Part shown: piece by piece, positions 13,033 to 22,475 of the stretch
Numbering within the stretch: position 1 is the stretch's first letter
Layout of the letters: each line of letters begins with the position of its first letter
Assembly (NCBI GenBank): GCA_021234155.1
Contig: JAJEKV010000017.1
Span: 1,727,467-1,791,466, forward strand
DNA: 64,000 bases
Direction of reading: 5' to 3'
DNA from: Isoetes taiwanensis
Lineage: Eukaryota; Streptophyta; Lycopodiopsida; Isoetales; Isoetaceae
The notes under the pieces: generated by a model
What the model saw: the letters and a program-made list of their open reading frames with translations, nothing else
Database searches by the model: none
What the model was told of the DNA's origin: nothing
Made by a program: the position numbers and the translations under genes

Positions 13033-13486
13033 ATTTAGAGACGTCGATGATCGACGTCCACCGTGGCACGCCACCTGGCATGGTAGCGCGTGGGTTTGCC
13101 ACTCCACCGCCAGTGCCACTCCGTCCACATTGCACAACGTCGATGATCGGCGTTCGCTTGGCGGTGACGCTAAACGGCGGGGCATCGCATCACGGCATCG
13201 CCATCGTCCACGAATCGTCGACGATCGACGATTCACCGTCGACCATCGACGCCGCTATTTCCACACGTATTTCGACGGTTTTTGGTCGACGATCGACGGT
13301 CTTCAGTCGATATAGAGGTTTACCGTCGACCTTTGAACGTCGATGATCGACGTTCAAAGGTCGATATAGACGTCGAAAAGGCTCAACATTTTTGTAGTGT
13401 CTGGAGTCCATGAGATGATGCAAAAAGATGGAGATGCAGAAGATGAAGATAACACATGATATTCTGACAATAGCGGCATTACATAG

Positions 13487-13747
13487 ATACAACAACAACT
13501 CACTTCTTTCATTAAAGATCAACTGGACAGGAACAAAGCATTAGATTCATTTATGGAAGAGCAAGAGAGGCAGAAAAGGGCTATGAACATTTGGATGGTT
13601 GGTCTACCAGAAGATACAAAGGAGAACATAAAGGAGAAAGTAAGCATGTTTATCAAGTCCAAGTTAGATTTTGATGGTGCTATAGTTGAGACATTTCGGA
13701 TGGGCAAATTCTTTAACACGAGGCATATTAAAGCACAGTTTCATTAA
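13487..13747 (+). pseudogene. LINE ORF1-like fragment
   Basis: An open frame of about 86 codons ends with a TAA at 13,745-13,747. It contains the string RAMNIWMVGLPEDTKENIKE followed by a basic FRMGKF and KAQFH ending. This resembles the RNA-recognition core of LINE ORF1 proteins, where a 'NI.I.GLPE' strand is followed by an 'R.G......KF' strand. Only this core is present; upstream the frame meets a TAG at 13,484. It sits just outside the CACTA-like element. The family match is by eye and moderately sure. Confidence 0.45.
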
Positions 13748-15040
13748 ATCTGGAAATTTGGTGATTCCAATTTTGCTCGAAAATATTTTTTTCTTAAATT
13801 TCTGATTTCGTGCCTAAAATTGCGCCATTTGGGAAAAAAATTAGCAGAAAACAGCTTAAAAAATAATGCAAATGCCGCCACCAACCAATTATTTTACCAA
13901 AGAATGTGGTGCCATCAAGTGCAAAACAAACAATATAATGATAAATAGCATTTTAATACCTCAACCGTATTAAGCTTAGAAGTGAAAATTTGCAAGGTGA
14001 GGGCAGCCCGCCTGTAAAAGATATGGGCAGTGTACAGGGGAGGTGCAGCAATTATTCTAGATCAATGGCCTTCCAATCCTTGGATTGGCTATGTCTAGAT
14101 AATTTTAGAAGCATAAGTTTACCCCTAGCATTAGCATTATCTTATCTTATTCTTGGTAGTCTTTTAATATTTGGTTATTGTGTTTGGTGATGGGGCCTAG
14201 TCCCCAGGTTTTAGATGGGTTGTTGCCCTTGCATGTGCCGTCCCATAACCCGTTGGGTTCTCGTGGACGTAAAAATTTCTTATCTTATCTTATCTATTTA
14301 AGTAATTGTCAAAGTAAATTCAAACAAAACACTGCCATTTGATTATCATCAGGAACCAAATATACAAAGAATCCTAAGATTTTATAAATATCTGTGACAA
14401 GATTTAGGGATAAAATGGCCAAGTAGTTCTCTATGTAGCCATCTTAGGTGGGTCATTTTTATTTCACACCAATGCAAGTCCTATAGTGTTGCCAAAAATA
14501 CTAGGATAAATTAAGAAACTTAAAAATTATGTTCCCTCAGTGACTTTTAGGGTGCTCTCTGGCAGCGCCGCAACTCGTCCCCAAAAACCCAAGCTCCAAG
14601 AAATCCAAGATGACAGAAATCCAAGCTCTTGGCGCAGCTCTCTGGCGCTGGAATGGAGCTTAATAAGACTGGAGGTCCGCCAAGAAATCCAAAGTGACGG
14701 CTGCTTAGGAGGCTGGATGATCCGAGCTTTGCAACTTCTTTTAGCAATCAAGTCTGCAAGAGCCATGGTATTCAGGTAATATCTAAGACTTCTATAAAAC
14801 TCTGTAGTACCATGAAATATAAAAGCATCGGCTGTGTGGATCATTCTAAACTTTTTCTTTTCTTTTTGGAATGTGCTGAAAATCAAGATTATCACGAAAA
14901 TGTTCTAGCACAGCTTGTTCTAAGGCTCACTCTTCGTGACCCTAGATGGCATTGTACAACGCAACTGATTGAATCTTTTGCAGATTGTTCCATTTCCGAA
15001 GCATGTCTTGGACTTCGGTAAGTAAAATGTAGTTTGGAAC
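13748..15040. other. Unassigned sequence with a possible retroposon 3' end
   Basis: No firm gene is seen. A stretch at about 14,190-14,296 (tggggcctagtccccag, then a run of tcttatcttatct) has the look of a retroposon 3' end with a short tandem tail. A minus-strand frame at 14,527-14,765 contains two near-identical segments (protein phrase SLWISW/SSWISW) and is probably repeat-derived. Confidence 0.3.
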
Positions 15041-15545
15041 ATAAATAAGGAACATAAATAAGGAAACTGCTGAGCATGAGAAACACCATAATCATAAGCG
15101 ACTCAAAAGGATTCTTTGCTATATAAAACCAAACCAAAGGGGAAAACTCAGGAGTATAATAAAAACAGTGATGAGCATAATGCAGGCACTTACTAATTAC
15201 GAAACAAAAGAAGCATTTGAACCAATGCAGGCACTTACTAATTACGAAAGAAAAGAAGCATTTGAACCATAGTAACAAATGTATAAAGAAATAATCAACA
15301 AGATCAAACAATAAATGATGAGTTCTAACCAGCAGAAAGGCACACGCACAAATCAACAATAGAAATACCAGAAGAAAACACAAGGAACAACATCGTAAAT
15401 TGAAAAAGACAGTTCGAACTAGAATGATCAACTCATGCTTCCAAACCCAGAGCATTGGATAAAAGGAATGTTAGATGGATGGATGGATGGATGGATGGAT
15501 GGATAGAGTTAATTGTATTATCTTCTGAAAGGGTCTCGGCTAACA
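15041..15545 (+). repeat. Dispersed repeat, copy 1
   Basis: The segment beginning ggaacataaataagg and passing through tgatcaactcatgcttcc and gagcattggataaaagg ends in a (gatg)n block at about 15,475-15,505, then agagttaattgtattatctt. The same segment recurs at 34,240 and 40,335. No protein is evident. A LINE or SINE 3' region is possible. Confidence 0.85.
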
Positions 15546-15951
15546 AAAACCCCATGTGAGCCATGTAGGTGGGTATCTGGTTGAATAGTATTGTCAGAAT
15601 GGGGCACCATTGTCAGAATGTTTGTGACATGATCATATTCCCATTTCAAGAACTCTGCTTGAAGTTTGTGTAGGTCAGGAGCCTAGGGTGTTGGACTGCT
15701 TTCTTAATATTGCAACCCTTGAATTGCAATACTTGACCTATTTGAGGTGGTACCCGCCACCCTACCTATATCTAGAATATAATCATGATAGATTATCATT
15801 CCTTTGTTCCCTCGAGATACTTTCTAGAATGAGGGGATCGCAACGTAGGATTTTTTTTTTCCAAAATCTTCTAGATACCCTTGTCAATATCCGCATCATC
15901 TTATATTGATGTGCTGCCATCAAAACCAACACCATCGACATATGCATGAGG

Positions 15952-15956
15952 TCCAA
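15952..15956. repeat. Target-site duplication TCCAA (left)
   Basis: The five bases before the LTR start are identical to the five bases after the 3' LTR (33,356-33,360). This fixes the outer limits of the retrotransposon. Confidence 0.9.
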
Positions 15957-16203
15957 TGTGACGTTCCAGCACAGTATACGGTCCAAGGACGTATACTGTA
16001 CTACATCATCACGCTTGCACGCCATCCCGATTGACGTGTACGCCGACGTGTAGTTAAGCAAGTAGCACCCTAGGGAGCAATTTGCAAGTGTGTGCACATT
16101 TATTCATGTGTACACTTTAGCCCACTTAATTAATATAGGCAAGTGGGCCACACCCATTTATCCCACATGCTCAAGGGTTGATAGAAACCCTAGCCCTAAC
16201 TTA
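15957..16203 (+). repeat. 5' LTR, first part (upstream U3)
   Basis: It matches 31,807-32,053 of the 3' LTR with scattered substitutions, then stops abruptly at ...aactta where the Helitron begins. Confidence 0.95.
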
Positions 16204-16207
16204 TCTT

Positions 16208-17780
16208 ATATTATAATGTTATTGTGTAAGTGTTGGACCCAGCCCTAATTTGGGCGGCCCAGATTTGATCTTCGATTTGACGGTCGAGGTCAAGCCCTCG
16301 ATCGGGGGTTTTGCTTCCTCCCCAATTCATTCCAATCCAGCAGCTTCGTCACGAATAGGAAGGACAATTTATCTCCAGATCGATGAAGGTGATTTATTCC
16401 CCAGAGCTAAGCGGCCTGCTCTTCAAGCTCACACTCAAAGATGATTTAGTCCGGAATAAGCGATTTGGCGTTTGACTATAGAAGTAGAGAAATGATCGAA
16501 AAAGTGGATCTGCACATCGGCATCCCGCAAACAACTTGGATCTTCAGGCTTCATTCTTTTTTAGCATTATGGCCCGGTCGATTACCCTAAAACTTTCTTT
16601 TCGTTTATGATTACACGCAATTCATGCGAGTCTGTATGCGACTTCAAGGATGAACTCCTTGCTAGGTCATCCATCTCATATACATGATTCTGGGTTAAAT
16701 AGCCATGTACAAGGTCTGCAAGGCCTACACTCTTAGCGAGTTAGTAGCATCAAAAGCGGGACACCATTTGCTCTTGATTTTTATTATTTGTGGTATCTTG
16801 AAATGGTGCGAGGAGATGGCTGTGGCATTTTAGAAATATTTTTGTGCTTTTGGTGCTTTTGTTCATCATAAGTTCTTGAGCCAATTCTTCAAGACATGCA
16901 AGGTATGGTTTCTTAGTCCCTTTGTTGTAATTTTGTTTTGAACTTCTCGGTTACTTTAGAAGATGGTCTGTGGTCCTAAGAATAATTCTTTGGAGCGGTG
17001 ACACCGATATGGCATCTGCCATTGCAAAGAAAGAGCTCGAGTGTGGCAAGTAAGACCAAATACAATTTTTAAAGTATCTACTTTTTCTGTATTCCTTCAT
17101 GGCCTACCTAAACGAGCTTCGTCATTGCATTAGGCGGTTTCAAGAATGTGAATCTGAGGCCTTTTAAAGAGAGGGTGCATTGCTAAAAACTGTGTTTCCT
17201 TCTTGCACATGAATTTACAAGGTTAGCATTAAACTGGATTCTATTTTGCAATGGAGCTTCATGCGGTCGCGAGATCTGGATTATTGCGAAGGCGTCCTAC
17301 ATTGCAAAGTTTAAGGTGACCCAGATTTAACAATGTGTTGAGACGACCAAGATTGATCACGAAAAGAAGGCCCCAACCCTAGCTTTCCGCATCGGATATG
17401 GCTCCCTCAAGCCTCTTATGGGTTAGGCCCAAAATTACATAATAAACTTCTCCATGATAATATCTAAACACTTCTTTGCTTTGGAAGCATAAGGCTAATA
17501 TATTGTTGAAACATCCATGAAAGGAGCTTTGGCAGCTAGCATTTAAAAGCTATCCCCGTATAATTAATGCCCGCAAATTGTTGTAAAAGTGTCATTGTGG
17601 AGTTAAAGAATGTACCATTTGCCCGGACATTGGTATCATTATTTCTATCTGCAATATACCCCTCCACATCAGCGACAATTAGCTACTACATTCCTCCCTT
17701 AAAGCAACTACATTCTTTTCTGCATTGCTCGCCCTTTACTCTCCAGCTTTGTTTCTTCTTGGTTTCTCATATTTAACTTT
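16208..17780 (+). other. Helitron interior, unassigned
   Basis: AT-rich sequence with exon-like patches. One near 17,118-17,160 (FVIALGGFK in one frame) is reminiscent of NPF transporters, which would fit the clearer fragment downstream. The match is too short to assert. Confidence 0.3.
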
Positions 17781-17814
17781 TTCCTTCTCAATACTTATGC
17801 TCTTATTTGTTGTT

Positions 17815-18431
17815 TGCGGGATATAGGCACAATGGATGACAACACATGGACAGAGCCTTGCTATACAATACACACAAACACTACACATAACACTAACTCA
17901 TCATTTCACATTTCCGGTTGCCTTAGTTGGTTCTTACATTTGTTTGCCGCTCCTCCTTTTGCTTGCAGTCTCCTATCATGCTTCACCATAGTAATGGCGG
18001 CATTTATGGAGACAAAGGATCGAGTGGCCACCAGCCATCATGTGCTTGAAACAATCCCATAGCAATTCTTCCAATGAGTGTTTTGGATTGATTTGCAATA
18101 TTCCCGCTTTGGACTTGCGGATCTCTTCACATTTGCGGGGCTGCTAGATTTCTACTATGGTGAATCTCCTCGAGAGCCTACACAACATTCCCACTTCGTC
18201 ATGGTTGTGTCTAATTCTCTAGGCTATTTTTAAGCGGTGCCATTGGTTACTTTGTCAATGGAATAATCAAGCATGGTTCCAATCCGGAATGATTGCCAAG
18301 CAACTTCTTGGCTCCTTGCGGTTATAGGCTTTATCAATTTCGTGGTGGCGGATTATACAATCAATTATTCTGCCTCCAAGGATCCAAGAAGACTCTTCAA
18401 GCTTTTGTCTAGATACCAACTCCAATATTAA
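17815..18431 (+). pseudogene. NPF (NRT1/PTR family) transporter, 3' fragment
   Basis: Scattered frames read GTMDDNTW, then VMAAFMETKDRVATSHHVLE, then SVFWIDLQYSRFGLADLFTF, AGLLDFYYGESP and finally SWLLAVIGFINFVVADYT before a stop at 18,429-18,431. This order matches the C-terminal third of plant nitrate/peptide transporters of the NPF family (proton-coupled major facilitator proteins of plasma or vacuolar membranes): the cytoplasmic linker, transmembrane helix 10 region with 'FG.ADLFT..GLLDF.Y', and the last helix 'WLLA...NF'. Frame changes occur near 18,060, 18,225 and 18,315, so it is a relic. It lies inside the Helitron, so capture of a host gene segment is the simplest explanation. Confidence 0.75.
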
Positions 18432-19069
18432 TGTATGTTTAAAACTCACTTTCTTTTCCTTTTTAAAGGTCCGCCAAGTAGATCGAGCTATGAAATCATG
18501 TGGAACGGGGCCATTAAATGAAGGCATCGCTACGTTCTTTATCTTTTCTATGTTTTGGAAGTGTTCTTTTAGTGCTTTTGTTATGTTACGGGGAGGATCC
18601 CTTGACGACGTTTTAAACCGAGGTCTCACCGAAACCTCTATATCTAAGGCACAACTTACAACTTGCCTAACAGAATGAAAAAGAAATTCAAGATAACTAC
18701 TTGGAGCATGCTCGATAATATGCACTATATATGTGCAAATAAATATAGAGGTACTTGAAGGTACTCACTTGAATATGAACATGGATTAAAGAAATGGAGA
18801 TTCCAACTTGAATATGAATCAAAGAATAAGGATCCCTTTGAACATGGATTAAAGAAATAGGGACTTACATGTTTGTTTAATTTATGTTTGTTTTGAGGTG
18901 CAAAATATTGGGATAAGGCACCACTTGATCACAAATTTGTTTAAATTGCTTTATGTGTGATTTTGTGATTGTGTATTTTGTAATTGTGCTACTTTGTGTA
19001 ACTTATTGAAGATGAGTTGCTTTATAGACAACAAACTACTTAGTATGTACTATTATTTGTCATGTATTA
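18432..19069. other. Helitron interior without recognisable gene
   Basis: No conserved coding segment seen. A minus-strand frame across 18,267-18,725 overlaps the transporter fragment antisense and is not credible as a gene. Confidence 0.4.
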
Positions 19070-19071
19070 GG

Positions 19072-19182
19072 GAATGGAAAGGGGGAGCCTCTTTCCAGTT
19101 TGGAAGGGGGGCCCCCCGACCGGCGGCAGCCGGGAGGGGGTCCCTTCCAAACCGGAAAGGGGCGACCCCCTTTCATTCCCCA
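19072..19182. repeat. GC-rich inverted repeat (long hairpin)
   Basis: The left arm (ggaatggaaagggggagcc...tttggaagggg) is the approximate reverse complement of the right arm (tcccttccaaaccggaaa...ccccctttcattcc), with arms of about 45 bases around a G/C-rich centre ccgaccggcggc. Confidence 0.85.
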
Positions 19183-19760
19183 ACAAAATGGAAGTTGGGG
19201 AAACCAATTTTGACGACGTTTTTTTCAATGGAGCTGGGCTATGGCACAGGGGTTCGCCCTCAGGTAACCAAGCAACGAAAAGATTGAAGCAGATATGAGC
19301 TCCAGCTCTGAAACCACCAGGATCTTTTCGCTTTGCTTTTCAAAGCTTCTGATCTGCTTTCTAATCCCCCTTTCTGCTCTGCAGAGCCCCATTCTGCTCT
19401 TCTTTTCAAAGCTTTGAAGGTTTTTTCAGGAAGGGGAGCGCTACCAAGAGCTCTGTTTTTTCAGAAAGGGGAGCCCTGTGCTTTTCAAAACTCTCTGCTC
19501 TGTTTTATATCTGATAAGGGAGCTGCCCGATCGCATTGTATAGTTGCAGGATCGCAGTTATGTAGTTGCAAGATCGCGGTTACAGGAAAAAACAGGGGAA
19601 GATGAACAACCGGGAACAGGGGAGGGCGAACCTGTAAAACAGGTCAAATTTGCTGTTGCCGGAATGTTTGGACCCAACTTCCATTCCGTCGTGGAAAGAT
19701 GCCAGGTGGCATCATGAGGTTGATCCTCAGACAAAATAGTGACCCCAACTTCCATTTTGT
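19183..19760. repeat. Segment bounded by 18-bp perfect inverted repeats
   Basis: acaaaatggaagttgggg (19,183-19,200) is the exact reverse complement of ccccaacttccattttgt (19,743-19,760). A second partial copy, ccaacttccattccgtcg, lies near 19,675. It could be a small nested insertion inside the Helitron together with the adjoining hairpin. Confidence 0.6.
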
Positions 19761-20479
19761 GAATCTTCAAGTATCTAGATATAACATTCCATCACTATTA
19801 CAAAACATGGGATAACATTCCAAGTCATAAATGGTGACTTGATTTTATCATTAACATATTTCCAACTTCGCCTAGGCAAACAATGCTCGAATTGAACCAT
19901 AATATCCAAATGTAAGGCAACTTGGTTCTATATTAAGTGGTTTCCAACTTTTTCTAGGTAAACAAAGCTAGAAAAAATTGGACCATAACATCCAAATGTA
20001 AGAGGACATTACACTTTGCTATAGTAATATCATAATAGTAGCCGCACTATAACATTGACATTATTAACGTTCAACTTCATAACAATCCCACAGGATTCAC
20101 ATGTTATATTTCGACATTAGTGTTTCACCACAACATTTTGATACGATCTCTATGCATACTGATGATAATTCCGGTTAATCATTTACAATGTCCCACCATA
20201 TGCCAAGTCTCATAAAGAGTGATACACTCTTACTATAGCCTCACCCCAAAACCTGCACAGATTAACACTTTACTCACACTCAGGCTTGCTATGAACAAGG
20301 ATTATTTTGTTCTACTCAAAGCTCTCAAAGATAATGATGCAACATTATCTAACGTGAAGGAGCTAAGTTTCTTTTAAATGTTAAATCTTTGGATATTTTT
20401 GTTAAAATAAAAAGTTATAAAATTTGAATTATTACTGCAGACTTTTTGTGGTCAAAACATTTACACAATCCCAACTTAT

Positions 20480-20507
20480 GCCCAGCAAGGCTGGGCACCC
20501 TTACTAG
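20480..20507 (+). other. Helitron 3' terminal hairpin and CTAG end
   Basis: Stem gcccagc/gctgggc with loop aag, seven-base spacer accctta, then CTAG. Confidence 0.93.
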
Positions 20508-21778
20508 TAGTCTATATAAGGCATCTGAAACCCTAACTTTCCATTTTCGTCCACAGCCTTCTAGAGCTCCATTTTGCTTGCTCCAAGAGCCAATCTCGAC
20601 TTCCGAAGATTGTCTGAGCAGCCTAGCTCATCAGCTTCCCTTTCTAGCTTCATCTTCAAGCAGTTCTGCAGCATGGACGCATTCAGAGCAAGAGGAGCAA
20701 GCCAGGGATCAGGTATTTTGCCAATTCAATAGTCTAATCCGCCTCCCAGGCATAGTGTAAGTAGGTTTAACCTATTGAATTACCCATAGCAGCCATCTAG
20801 ACCTCTAGATATCGAGCCATAACTAAAGAACCTAACTCTGTGAATTAGATTAAATCTTATTCTTTAGTTCTTCTATGATATGTATGTGATGATGATCTTT
20901 GTGGAATCACTGTATTGGGAAGGGGGGTAGAGGCCTTAAAAGCCTAGTAGTTTGATGCTCCTAGCTAGCCCTCTTTAATGCACTATTAAATTCGGCCTAC
21001 AAGCGCCACACCTGGTTGTGGGTGGAGGGGCCAGACTGGCTTACAAGGAGGTTCATGTCCTGACTCATGATCACGTCCCTCTGGTAGTAAAGCCTATCGG
21101 GGATTATAGTGTACTAGACCTAATGCTCTGCCACCGTGTGCGGGCTTTGCATGGGTTCGACACTCTTGGGGTGGTGTACACCTTCTAGCCCTCTAGTCAC
21201 CTTGAGTCAGTATGCCAACCTCTGGTGGGAGTAATCCCTACCTGCCCCATCGGAACTGGGAAGATGCAACCCAGGAGTAGCCCCTTTGGCTACGCATCCG
21301 ACGGGCTACAGTCAGGTCCCAAGACCTTTCAACCTACTCTGCAAAGTGTGCACAGGAGGCGCAGATGGAGTGGACTACCCTAAGCCATGCTCTTATGCCA
21401 GCCAAATCCATTTGCCATGAATTCTGTCCGCAATGACTTCTGGAGGCCCAAGCCGTCAGTCATGCCCCTTGAGTCTGAGCCTTGGGTAGGATCTCCATAT
21501 GTGATGTACTGATCTTTGTCTATGCAGATATATGGTGAGCCATCCTTCGTGATGGTTATGTGATGTTGATGTATTGGTACTTACACATATGTTTACGCTT
21601 CCGCAGCTAGGTAGGCCCTAAGGGAGACGGGGTAAAATGACCCCTTCATTCTTCCCACTGGAACTTGTCAAGGTTGCAGTGATACGTGGAGGGCCTTGTA
21701 TCAGCATGGAGCTGGTATGGGGGATGAACTCCTGTTTGTATATGGTGAGTGCACCGTATACGAGTAGGGGACGCCACA
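20508..21778 (+). repeat. 5' LTR, second part (TATA box to U5 end)
   Basis: It matches 32,054-33,355 of the 3' LTR. It begins tagtctatataagg, so the LTR TATA box (tatataagg) lies only a few bases downstream of the Helitron junction. It ends ggacgccaca. Short block differences from the 3' LTR occur, for example in the stretches around 21,200-21,450. Open frames within it do not look like a conserved protein. Confidence 0.95.
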
Positions 21779-21779
21779 G

Positions 21780-21791
21780 TGGTATCAGAGC
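21780..21791 (+). promoter_or_regulatory. Primer-binding site (initiator tRNA-Met type)
   Basis: tggtatcagagc lies one base after the end of the 5' LTR. This is the standard plant LTR-retrotransposon primer site complementary to the 3' end of tRNA-iMet. Confidence 0.93.
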
Positions 21792-21984
21792 AATGTTCTT
21801 GGAGACCAAGAGCAAAGCACTGGCCATGCTCCCAGTAGCACTAACTTAGTAGAATTCTCAAACCTTGAAAAAGTGGGAAATTTTTTTTTTGTCATTTTTT
21901 GTAGTTTGTGCTAAGCTAATAACTGTTAGAAGAATTGAAAACCAAACTAAAAAGTTGAACTAAATTTTGACCAAGTGTGGAAAT

Positions 21985-22052
21985 TGCTCATGGTATGCGC
22001 CAGAGCATCAACCTAAATTTTAGATTGAGCCCCAGGCGCACACCATGAGTAA
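21985..22052. promoter_or_regulatory. Hairpin motif 1, upstream of the H3-like ORF
   Basis: Outer stem tgctcatggtatgcgcc pairs with ggcgcacaccatgagta. An inner, weaker stem surrounds cctaaattttag. It is the first of four related hairpins in the element. Confidence 0.8.
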
Positions 22053-22197
22053 CTGGCTATAATCATCTTGAAACTTGAAGAATTCGAACAAGATAATATG
22101 CTAGATCGAGTTTTAAGGTAAAGTTTAGTTAGATTTGTATATCACACCCCTAGGAATATGCCTAGAAATCATATAATTTAGTCCAAAATACAAAAAT

Positions 22198-22263
22198 GCT
22201 CATGGTATGCGCCAGAGCCTTGATCTAAATATTAGATCAGCCCTCTAGTGCACACCATGCGTA
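22198..22263. promoter_or_regulatory. Hairpin motif 2, upstream of the H3-like ORF
   Basis: Related to hairpin 1: tgctcatggtatgcgccag ... tagtgcacaccatgcgta, with the inner stem gatctaaatattagatc, an almost perfect palindrome. Confidence 0.8.
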
Positions 22264-22365
22264 ATTGTACTTAGAAAACTCTAAAGAAAGTACATGTTTT
22301 AAGTTAATATGTGCCTTGACACATGAAAATGAGCAACTTAGAATTTGACCTAAAATTTGCCAAAC

Positions 22366-22373
22366 TATAAATA
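22366..22373 (+). promoter_or_regulatory. TATA box before the H3-like ORF
   Basis: TATAAATA lies 110 bases before the ATG at 22,476, about 100 bases after hairpin 2. Position and sequence suit an internal RNA polymerase II promoter; transcription is inferred. Confidence 0.6.
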
Positions 22374-22475
22374 GACCCAAACCCCTCTCATTTGTAGACT
22401 TTCTGTCTAGAAGTTAGCTCCCGCATTTCGAGGCGATTTTTGGGCGCCAGAGCTTCGATTGACGTGAAGTAAAGC

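Larger units (their letters stand above)
11320..13399. mobile_element. Non-autonomous CACTA-like element, left tip lost
   Basis: The right end reads catttttgtagtg (to 13,399), the reverse complement of the plant CACTA start cactacaaaaatg. Inside it lie many subterminal cgtcgat/atcgacg motifs (13,038-13,375). The left side mirrors this: aatgttttgcc then acgtcgatattgacc (11,320 onward) matches the inverted right end, with further cgtcgat motifs to about 11,430. The outermost cactacaaa is replaced by the poly-T run. The interior has no transposase that I can recognise: it holds a polypyrimidine tract, AT-rich tandem repeats and unassigned sequence. I infer a roughly 2.1-kb defective element; no target duplication could be paired because the left tip is missing. 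Confidence 0.65.
16204..20507 (+). mobile_element. Helitron (4.3 kb) inserted in the 5' LTR
   Basis: The insert starts with TC (16,204) after host A and ends in CTAG (20,504-20,507) before host T. Seven bases upstream of CTAG is a 7-bp stem, 3-base loop hairpin (gcccagc-aag-gctgggc, 20,480-20,496). The uninterrupted site survives in the 3' LTR at 32,053/32,054, where aactta runs directly into tagtctatataagg. There is no target duplication. These are the defining features of Helitrons (5' TC, 3' hairpin plus CTRR, insertion between A and T). I see no Rep/helicase gene, so it is non-autonomous. It contains a fragment of a plant NPF transporter gene and a strong GC-rich hairpin. Confidence 0.93.

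Noticed and set aside
14527-14895. Minus-strand ORF of 79-122 codons
   Set aside because: It contains an internal sequence repeat and no recognisable family; likely repeat-derived.
18267-18725. Minus-strand ORF of 152 codons
   Set aside because: It is antisense to the NPF transporter fragment, which has clear family motifs on the plus strand.
20508-21778. Protein-coding frames inside the LTRs
   Set aside because: Frames differ between the two LTRs and match no protein family.
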